A DNA stretch of 20,600 nucleotides, taken from positions 790,795-811,394 of the forward strand of contig NW_003137828.1 in assembly GCF_000003605.2 (NCBI RefSeq), given 5' to 3'. Positions 19,301 through 20,600 of this stretch are shown piece after piece. The translations under genes and the position numbers were made by a program. The stretch comes from Saccoglossus kowalevskii (taxonomy: Eukaryota > Hemichordata > Enteropneusta > Harrimaniidae). Position 1 is the stretch's first letter, and each line of letters begins with the position of its first letter. The notes beneath the pieces were generated by a model. That model had not been told where the DNA came from and did no database searches. It worked only from the letters and a program-made list of their open reading frames with translations.

Positions 19301-20600
19301 TGAATCTCGAACACCACCAGAATCAACACCACTTATCACTACACCAAAAACTACTTCCCCAATAATTACACCAGGTATCACTACATCACCAACGCCACCA
19401 GTATCTATGGGATCAAGTGTACCACCAGAATTAACTCCAGAAATAAGTACAACACAAGAATCAACACCAGGTGAAACCACATTATCGACAACCACACAAA
19501 AGTATACTCCCACACCATTATGTGACTGTGATTGTAAATGGACTGACTGGATGGACAATGAACATGGTGATAAAGTAGACCACTTAGCACTAGGAGAGTT
19601 TGAACTTATATCAGAACTGCGAAATGAATATTCATTTTGTGAAAATCCTGAAGCCATTGAATGTAGACTTAATATCAGTCCCCACTTACCATATAATGAG
19701 ACAGGTCAAACGTTAACATGTGATCTTAATCATGGTTTAGTTTGTTTCCATGAAGACCAGAAAGTACGACTGTGTTATAATTATGAGGTTAGGTTTTATT
19801 GCTGTGACACATCGTGTTCCTGTACATCAATACCGGTAACTACACTAGAATCTACACCAGGTATAACAACATCACGAACACCGCCTGAATCAACACCAGT
19901 AATCACTACATTACCAACTACTCCAGAATCTACATCAAGGCTAACTACATCACGAATGCCACAAGAATCAACATCAGTAATCACTACACCACCAACTACT
20001 CCAGAATCTACATCAGGCCTAACCACATCACAAATACCAACAGAATCAACACCAGTTATCACTACACCAACAACTACTTCCCCAAAATCTACACCAGGTA
20101 TAACTACATCACTAACGCCACCAGTATCTCTGGAATCAAGTTCACCACCAGTATCAACTCCAGAAATAAGTACACCAGCAAAATCAACACCGAGTGAAAG
20201 CACATTATCGACAACTACACAAAAGTATACTCCCACACCATTATGTGACTGTGATTGTAAATGGACTGACTGGATGGACGATGAACATGGTGATAAAGTA
20301 GACCACTTAGCACCAGGAGAGTTTGAACTTATATCAGACCTGCGAAATGAATATTCATTTTGTGAAAACCCTGAAGTCATTGAATGTAGACTTAATATCA
20401 GTCCTCACTTACCATATAATGAGACAGGTCAAACGTTAACATGTGATCTTAATCATGGTTTAGTTTGTTTCCATGAAGACCAGAAAGTACGACTGTGTTA
20501 TAATTATGAGGTTAGGTTTTATTGCTGTGACACATCGTGTTCCTGTACATCAATACCGGTAACTACACTAGAATCTACACCAGGTATAACAACATCACGA
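1000..20600 (+). CDS. Gel-forming mucin gene, 5' part (joined exons 1-20, 3' end outside window)
   Basis: Twenty exons join in one frame: 1000-1085, 1742-1797, 4528-4632, 5325-5864, 7093-7250, 7848-8004, 8361-8592, 10056-10105, 10343-10656, 10931-11075, 11289-11453, 11604-11768, 12131-12368, 12647-12943, 13498-13544, 13802-13993, 14211-14404, 14497-14604, 14713-14998 and 15419 onward. All introns are GT-AG and every donor phase matches the next acceptor phase. Domain order is signal peptide (1-20), Pro/Thr linker (to 86), VWD1-C8-TIL-E (88-460), VWD2-C8-TIL (461-804), E2/D'/E' (804-918), VWD3-C8-TIL (919-1233), then PTS segments with six CysD domains. This is the MUC2/MUC5AC layout, so a secreted, disulfide-linked, O-glycosylated polymer is expected. 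VWF shares D1-D2-D'-D3 but lacks CysD and PTS. A one-base loss near 17692 breaks the frame. Small phase-1/phase-1 exons hidden in intron 2 cannot be excluded. Confidence 0.88.
1086..1741 (+). other. Intron 1
   Basis: The intron runs from GTAAGT to a pyrimidine-rich tract and TTAG (1738-1741). It is AT-rich. An open frame at 1405-1608 has no domain or splice support. I see no other element in it. Confidence 0.6.
1742..1797 (+). CDS. Mucin exon 2: short acidic segment after the signal peptide
   Basis: This 56-base exon starts after TTTCTACATTAG and ends at GTAAGT, phase 2 to phase 1. It encodes the Phe completed across the junction and eighteen further residues ([18 protein letters not shown]). 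It is acidic with a small amphipathic Leu/Ala stretch and no known domain. Both splice sites are good and the phases fit exon 1 and exon 3, which is the main evidence. A short non-domain segment between signal peptide and D1 is common in mucins. Confidence 0.68.
1844..1864 (+). repeat. ATATC microsatellite
   Basis: About four copies of a five-base ATATC unit just downstream of the exon 2 donor. A similar short run recurs next to the exon 19 acceptor (14691-14708). Confidence 0.7.
3240..3480 (+). repeat. 48-bp minisatellite in intron 2, about five copies
   Basis: The AACCACA core recurs at 3254, 3302, 3350 and 3398, and as AATAACA at 3446, so the period is exactly 48 bp. Copies 2-4 are very alike and the outer copies are degenerate. 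Because 48 is a multiple of three, the array is open on both strands and encodes Arg-rich 16-residue repeats on +, and Ser/Cys-rich ones on -. No splice sites of fitting phase flank it, so I treat it as non-coding. Confidence 0.75.
3665..4090 (+). repeat. Degenerate tandem array, units of about 120-155 bp, with inverted ends
   Basis: The string AAATGAAC recurs at 3723, 3846 and 3997, each after ATCATCA. The string like CAAAGCAAT followed by CTTGCGG recurs near 3745, 3901 and 4048. About 2.5 units are visible, with indels between them. GGCTCCGCTGTTAGC near 3669 is nearly the reverse complement of GTTAACAGCGGAGCT near 4070-4084, so the array looks bounded by short inverted ends. It may be a non-autonomous mobile element with internal tandem repeats. 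Confidence 0.6.
4528..4632 (+). CDS. Mucin exon 3: Pro/Thr-rich linker before D1
   Basis: This 105-base exon follows TTTTTATTCATTCCAG and ends at GTAGTC, phase 1 at both ends. It encodes 34 full codons in an open frame rich in Pro and Thr ([18 protein letters not shown]), residues about 48-82. Such composition suggests a small O-glycosylated spacer between the propeptide start and VWD1. Flanking intron sequence is AT-rich, so the GC-rich block stands out as an exon. Phase symmetry means it could be skipped without loss of frame. Confidence 0.8.
4633..5324 (+). other. Intron 3
   Basis: The intron carries a complete 198-bp foldback element at 4914-5111. Outside that element I see nothing except AT-rich sequence. 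Its acceptor is TTTTTATTGGCAG at 5312-5324. Confidence 0.7.
4914..5111. mobile_element. Foldback (MITE-like) element in intron 3
   Basis: The left arm begins AAGAGTTCCTTTTGTACCCC and the right arm ends in its reverse complement. The match continues inward through CCCTAACCCTAA and through ATGCCCC(C)TC next to the centre, so nearly the whole 198 bp can fold into one imperfect hairpin. The CCCTAA motif resembles a telomere repeat but is only part of the arm. No coding sequence is present. I could not define a clear target-site duplication. A non-autonomous hairpin element is the simplest reading. Confidence 0.75.
5325..5864 (+). CDS. Mucin exon 4: VWD1 domain (D1 assembly)
   Basis: The acceptor is GCAG at 5321-5324 and the donor GTAAAA at 5865, phase 1 to phase 1. 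The whole VWD domain (residues about 88-262) lies in one exon, unlike VWD2 and VWD3. Landmarks are [20 protein letters not shown] at the start, the core LIWDG, and [15 protein letters not shown] with its CXXC pair at 5747-5758 and the Ca-binding-type N/D residues. In VWF and MUC2 the CGLC of D1 and D2 belongs to the part that drives multimer assembly. The usual GDPH is replaced by GQNS. The donor is preceded by SWKYPDG. Read-through would stop at 5927. Confidence 0.93.
6143..6190 (+). repeat. TCCG/TGCG microsatellite
   Basis: A run of TCCG units passes into TGCG and TGTG units inside the dispersed repeat. Similar runs commonly sit in repeats of this build, so I take it as part of the element. 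Confidence 0.7.
6537..6556 (+). repeat. ATAG microsatellite
   Basis: About four ATAG units at the join between the two repeat units of the intron 4 element. Confidence 0.65.
7093..7250 (+). CDS. Mucin exon 5: C8 domain 1, first half
   Basis: The acceptor follows TTGATTACTCAG and the donor is GTAAGC at 7251, phase 1 to phase 0. It encodes [12 protein letters not shown], a helical acidic stretch, then [18 protein letters not shown]. This is the N-terminal half of a C8 domain with the usual xxC-x-LL…PFxxCH pattern. Residues are about 263-315. The second half is in exon 6, and the intron lies directly after CHS. Confidence 0.93.
7251..7847 (+). other. Intron 5
   Basis: The intron runs from GTAAGC to TTTCTACATTATCCCAG. 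An open frame at 7542-7748 has no domain support. I see no repeat or other element. Confidence 0.6.
7848..8004 (+). CDS. Mucin exon 6: C8 domain 1, second half
   Basis: Phase 0 to phase 1, ending at GTAAGC (8005). It encodes [19 protein letters not shown], then [18 protein letters not shown] and DWRRPDLC. The C-x-C…C-x-C…YAxxC pattern and the closing W-R-x-x-x-L-C are the standard C8 signature. Residues are about 316-367. With exon 5 it makes a full C8 of D1. Confidence 0.93.
8005..8360 (+). other. Intron 6
   Basis: The exon 6 frame runs on through the donor to a stop near 8163, but this stretch has no domain and the donor GTAAGC is strong. The acceptor is GGTTTGACAG. Nothing else is seen. 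Confidence 0.6.
8361..8592 (+). CDS. Mucin exon 7: TIL domain 1
   Basis: Phase 1 to phase 2, acceptor GGTTTGACAG, donor GTAAGA at 8593. It encodes [20 protein letters not shown], further Cys residues in [10 protein letters not shown] and CLPRSECPC, and then a link ending HDCNE. This is a trypsin-inhibitor-like Cys-rich domain as found after each C8. The last codon is split TG|C, so the junction with exon 8 gives Cys rather than the Trp of the unspliced reading. Residues are about 368-444. Confidence 0.93.
8619..8744. mobile_element. Foldback (MITE-like) element in intron 7
   Basis: The left arm from 8619 contains AGGTTATTACGAGG and CCTCAAAGTATGC. The right arm ending at 8744 is its reverse complement over about 37 bases, with one mismatch and a two-base gap. 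The loop of about 50 bases contains GCGCAAGCGC. No coding capacity is seen and I cannot set a target-site duplication. Confidence 0.75.
9451..9542. repeat. Short inverted repeat in intron 7
   Basis: CCACAGC-ATATTGGAT-GGAGT (9451-9476) pairs with ACTCCATATCCAATATGGAGC (9517-9542) with a few mismatches, leaving a loop of about 40 bases. It may be a small foldback element or an end fragment of one. Confidence 0.6.
10056..10105 (+). CDS. Mucin exon 8: E segment of D1
   Basis: This 50-base exon has phase 2 to phase 1, acceptor GCATTTTTAG and donor GTTAGT. It encodes [17 protein letters not shown], the C-x-C-x-x-G-x-W-x-C motif that closes a D assembly before the next VWD. It is too short to show up as an open frame, but the motif, both borders and both phases agree. 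The same exon type recurs at 13498-13544. Confidence 0.9.
10242..10340 (+). repeat. TTTA microsatellite next to the exon 9 acceptor
   Basis: About 25 near-perfect ATTT units fill 99 bases and stop two bases before the exon 9 start. Upstream (10190-10240) lies A-rich sequence partly complementary to it. The array replaces the polypyrimidine tract of intron 8. Confidence 0.95.
10343..10656 (+). CDS. Mucin exon 9: VWD2, N-terminal two thirds
   Basis: The acceptor AG at 10341-10342 is the end of the TTTA array; the donor is GTACTA at 10657, phase 1 to phase 0. It encodes [41 protein letters not shown] and a beta-rich segment ending IYMK. The canonical GDPHYxTFDG start is intact here. Residues are about 461-566. 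The open frame runs on to 10701, but domain content stops at the donor and resumes in exon 10. Confidence 0.92.
10931..11075 (+). CDS. Mucin exon 10: VWD2, C-terminal part with CGLC
   Basis: The acceptor follows TTCTCTTTTCAG and the donor is GTTAAT at 11076, phase 0 to phase 1. It encodes [19 protein letters not shown] and [16 protein letters not shown]. The CXXC pair lies at 11018-11029. The Asn/Asp series after it fits the VWD calcium site. Residues are about 567-614. The join gives YMK-VTLTNG, which aligns with the W-D-core of other VWD domains. Confidence 0.92.
11289..11453 (+). CDS. Mucin exon 11: C8 domain 2, first half
   Basis: The acceptor follows GAACTTGACAG and the donor is GTGATT at 11454, phase 1 at both ends. 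It encodes [19 protein letters not shown], an acidic helical stretch with [12 protein letters not shown], and NDIFT. It is the front half of C8 in D2. Residues are about 615-669. The intron lies three to four codons earlier than in C8-1. Confidence 0.92.
11604..11768 (+). CDS. Mucin exon 12: C8 domain 2, second half
   Basis: The acceptor follows TTTTTATTTCAG and the donor is GTGAGT at 11769, phase 1 at both ends. It encodes [20 protein letters not shown], then C-x-C spacing in [19 protein letters not shown], and HWREAIPEC. This completes the C8 of D2. Residues are about 670-724. Confidence 0.93.
11769..12130 (+). other. Intron 12
   Basis: AT-rich sequence from GTGAGT to TTTAATAACAG. Minus-strand open frames here span both intron and exon and have no domain. 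Nothing else is seen. Confidence 0.6.
12131..12368 (+). CDS. Mucin exon 13: TIL domain 2
   Basis: Phase 1 to phase 2, acceptor TTTAATAACAG, donor GTAAGT at 12369. It encodes [34 protein letters not shown] and [16 protein letters not shown], ending GCGF plus a split Cys codon. It is the TIL domain of D2, built like exon 7. Residues are about 725-803. Confidence 0.93.
12647..12943 (+). CDS. Mucin exon 14: E2 segment and D' TIL domain
   Basis: Phase 2 to phase 2, acceptor TTCATTTGCAG, donor GTAAGT at 12944. It starts with [10 protein letters not shown], the E segment of D2, and continues with a full TIL domain ([19 protein letters not shown], then [10 protein letters not shown] and CVYPIECPC). 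A TIL domain with no VWD or C8 before it is the D' region that sits between D2 and D3 in VWF and gel-forming mucins. A His-rich stretch ([10 protein letters not shown]) is unusual. Residues are about 804-902. Confidence 0.92.
12944..13497 (+). other. Intron 14, with a TTAA-ended foldback element
   Basis: The intron contains a foldback at 12986-13155, described separately. The rest is AT-rich, with an open frame at 13279-13506 that crosses the acceptor and has no domain. Confidence 0.65.
12986..13155. mobile_element. TTAA-ended MITE-like element in intron 14
   Basis: The left end reads TTAAAGCGGGAG-GTCG-TACCTGCGCATGCG and the right end is its reverse complement with about four mismatches over some 32 bases, ending CTCTTTAA. 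The ends thus sit inside TTAA on both sides, the target site used by piggyBac-type and some other DNA transposons. The interior of about 100 bases has no coding sequence. The size and ends fit a non-autonomous element. Confidence 0.72.
13498..13544 (+). CDS. Mucin exon 15: E' segment
   Basis: This 47-base exon has phase 2 to phase 1, acceptor TATTTTTCAG and donor GTAGGT. It encodes [16 protein letters not shown], the same C-x-C-x-G-x-x-W-x-C motif as exon 8. It joins D' to VWD3. Residues are about 903-918. It is too short to be seen as an open frame; the call rests on motif, borders and phases. Confidence 0.9.
13802..13993 (+). CDS. Mucin exon 16: VWD3, first part
   Basis: The acceptor follows TTGTCCGACGATAG and the donor is GTAAGA at 13994, phase 1 at both ends. 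It encodes [29 protein letters not shown], and [18 protein letters not shown]. The GDPHYxTFD core is intact. Residues are about 919-982. Confidence 0.92.
14211..14404 (+). CDS. Mucin exon 17: VWD3, middle part
   Basis: The acceptor follows GTCGATTTCTCAG and the donor is GTAAGT at 14405, phase 1 to phase 0. It encodes the beta-rich middle of VWD3, including [19 protein letters not shown] and [13 protein letters not shown]. Residues are about 983-1047. The intron after it sits directly before the GLCG motif, a position not split in VWD1 or VWD2. Confidence 0.92.
14497..14604 (+). CDS. Mucin exon 18: VWD3, last part, with EGLC in place of CGLC
   Basis: The acceptor follows TGTATCATTTGTAG and the donor is GTAAGG at 14605, phase 0 at both ends. 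It encodes [19 protein letters not shown] and ends FGNSWK. The Asn/Asp calcium-site series is kept, but the first Cys of the usual CGLC is Glu (codon 14500-14502). Residues are about 1048-1083. Being phase 0 and 36 codons long, it could be skipped in frame. Confidence 0.92.
14713..14998 (+). CDS. Mucin exon 19: C8 domain 3, unsplit
   Basis: The acceptor follows ATATCATATCATATTTTAG and the donor is GTAAGT-like (GTAAG at 14999), phase 0 to phase 1. It encodes [54 protein letters not shown] and KWRTQELC. The Cys in KSCSV and the Cys series in DCECLC align with the VWF and MUC2 D3 cysteines that form intermolecular bonds, so polymerisation through D3 seems possible. Residues are about 1084-1178. 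Unlike C8-1 and C8-2 this domain has no intron. Confidence 0.92.
14999..15418 (+). other. Intron 19
   Basis: AT-rich intron. The exon 20 frame is open back to 15319 inside it, but this part has no domain and exon 19 phase requires an acceptor at 15418. The acceptor, ACACTCACAG, has a weak pyrimidine tract. Nothing else is seen. Confidence 0.6.
15419..17697 (+). CDS. Mucin exon 20: TIL-3, PTS repeats and CysD 1-2, up to a frameshift stop
   Basis: The exon begins in phase 1 with [13 protein letters not shown] and a full TIL domain ending CVSEC (about 15419-15591), with no E segment after it. The PTS region then starts directly in the same exon: 13-residue units of the form PEST(S/P)xITTxxT(P/T), rich in Thr, Ser and Pro and so likely heavily O-glycosylated. 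Two CysD domains lie at 16318-16620 and 17041-17343. The frame ends at TAA 17695-17697, caused by loss of one G compared with the equal place at 15875 and 19291. A large unsplit central PTS exon is usual for gel-forming mucins. As written the product has 1,937 residues. Confidence 0.9.
15600..16317 (+). repeat. First PTS segment, 39-bp (13-residue) repeats
   Basis: About 240 codons of Thr/Ser/Pro-rich sequence made of degenerate 13-residue units, which often pair into 26-residue units (PEST-S-x-x-TTxRTP then PEST-x-x-ITTxxTT). The stretch [14 protein letters not shown] occurs twice (near 15940 and 16155), so the segment holds an internal duplication of its CysD lead-in. It is less regular than the linkers between the later CysD units. 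The repeats are seen; O-glycosylation is inferred from composition. Confidence 0.85.
16318..16620 (+). repeat. CysD (WxxW) domain 1
   Basis: 101 codons from [17 protein letters not shown] to [12 protein letters not shown] is the WxxW C-mannosylation-type motif of mucin CysD domains. Twelve Cys are present against ten in human CysD; the extra ones lie at each end. NIS and NET are possible N-glycosylation sites. CysD domains act as non-covalent or disulfide cross-link modules in mucin gels. Confidence 0.93.
17041..17343 (+). repeat. CysD (WxxW) domain 2
   Basis: Same 101 codons as CysD 1; I see no base difference by eye, including third positions. It is preceded by TPTQL rather than TPTPL. It is the last CysD in the unbroken frame. 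Confidence 0.93.
17919..18221 (+). repeat. CysD (WxxW) domain 3, shifted frame
   Basis: Identical to CysD 1 by eye and with the same TPTPL lead-in. It lies 1601 bases after CysD 1 and is in the frame downstream of the one-base loss. Confidence 0.92.
18642..18944 (+). repeat. CysD (WxxW) domain 4, shifted frame
   Basis: Identical to CysD 2 by eye and with the same TPTQL lead-in, 1601 bases after CysD 2. Confidence 0.92.
19521..19823 (+). repeat. CysD (WxxW) domain 5, shifted frame
   Basis: As CysD 1 and 3 but with two base changes that alter residues: WMDDEH becomes WMDNEH, and LAPGEF becomes LALGEF. It lies 1602 bases after CysD 3. Confidence 0.92.
20244..20546 (+). repeat. CysD (WxxW) domain 6, shifted frame
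   Basis: The most diverged unit: ISELRN becomes ISDLRN, PEAIEC becomes PEVIEC, and two silent changes are visible. Its lead-in is TPTPL, unlike CysD 2 and 4, which hold the same place in the dimer. It lies 1602 bases after CysD 4. Confidence 0.92.

Larger units (their letters stand above)
17919..19520 (+). repeat. Higher-order repeat copy 2 (1602 bp)
   Basis: Same layout as copy 1: CysD, 420-base linker, CysD, 576-base linker. By eye it differs from copy 1 at only a handful of positions. 1602 is 534 codons, so adding or removing a copy keeps the frame. Confidence 0.9.
17693..20600 (+). pseudogene. Exon 20 continuation in the shifted frame (PTS and CysD 3-6)
   Basis: Past the stop, the coding pattern goes on without a break in the frame one base earlier, and I read it open to the window end. 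It holds CysD domains at 17919, 18642, 19521 and 20244 (all codon starts divisible by three, against remainder 1 upstream) and PTS linkers with normal 13-residue units. If the missing base is a sequencing or assembly error, this is ordinary mucin coding sequence. If it is real, this part is untranslated in this allele. The intact frame over 2.9 kb argues for an error or a very recent mutation. Confidence 0.75.
19521..20600 (+). repeat. Higher-order repeat copy 3 (partial, cut by window end)
   Basis: CysD, 420-base linker (19824-20243), CysD, and the start of the next linker. The linker is a mix of the two linker types seen in copies 1 and 2, and both CysD units carry private changes, so this is the older or recombined copy. 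Confidence 0.88.

Noticed and set aside
15573-20380. Long minus-strand open frames (up to 246 codons) over the PTS/CysD region
   Set aside because: They are mirror images of the repeated + strand coding sequence, recur with the same spacing as the repeats, and have Val/Asp/Gly-rich translations with no domain. Repeat units of 3n length keep antisense frames open by chance.
1-20600. CRISPR array, bacterial operon or prophage
   Set aside because: Exon-intron structure, extracellular Cys-rich domains and a TATA promoter all show animal DNA; the tandem repeats are coding PTS/CysD units without spacers.

Overview
The window is eukaryotic (animal) genomic DNA. It holds the 5' part of one large, multi-exon secreted gel-forming mucin gene on the + strand. 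The evidence is a chain of twenty exons with GT-AG borders whose phases all agree. Joined, they encode a signal peptide, a Pro/Thr-rich linker, then the D1-D2-D'-D3 array (VWD, C8 and TIL domains) known from MUC2, MUC5AC and VWF. A long Pro/Thr/Ser exon follows, carrying six mucin CysD (WxxW) domains. The DNA is AT-rich, with short exons, compact introns and many small foldback elements and microsatellites. This fits a marine invertebrate, perhaps an invertebrate deuterostome such as a hemichordate, but I cannot name the species.

Layout: 1-830 is intergenic with no supported gene. About 831-999 looks like a core promoter (CRE palindrome, TATA box, initiator-like sites) and 5'UTR with a short overlapping uORF. 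Exons 1-3 (1000-1085, 1742-1797, 4528-4632) encode the signal peptide and linker. Exons 4-8 (5325-10105) encode D1, exons 9-13 (10343-12368) D2, exons 14-15 (12647-13544) E2, D' and E', and exons 16-19 plus the start of exon 20 (13802-15600) D3. From about 15600 to the window end is the mucin domain: 13-residue PTS repeats interrupted by CysD domains. The 3' end of the gene lies outside the window.

The CysD/PTS region is a higher-order tandem repeat. CysD units alternate at spacings of 723 and 879 nt, a 1602-nt dimer present 2.67 times with near-identical copies. The first copy has lost one G at about 17692, which shifts the frame and makes an immediate TAA (17695-17697). Downstream the reading frame stays open to the window end in the shifted frame. 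As written, the product stops after 1,937 residues; if the lost base is a sequencing or assembly error, the frame continues for at least another 968 codons.

The encoded protein should work as one secreted polymer. By homology, D1/D2 act as the assembly propeptide-like part, D3 forms intermolecular disulfides, the PTS segments carry O-glycans, and the CysD domains act as cross-link modules. The introns hold at least four foldback (MITE-like) elements, one with TTAA ends, a 48-bp minisatellite, a degenerate tandem array, a dispersed roughly 1-kb repeat, and a 99-bp TTTA microsatellite that runs up to a splice acceptor.
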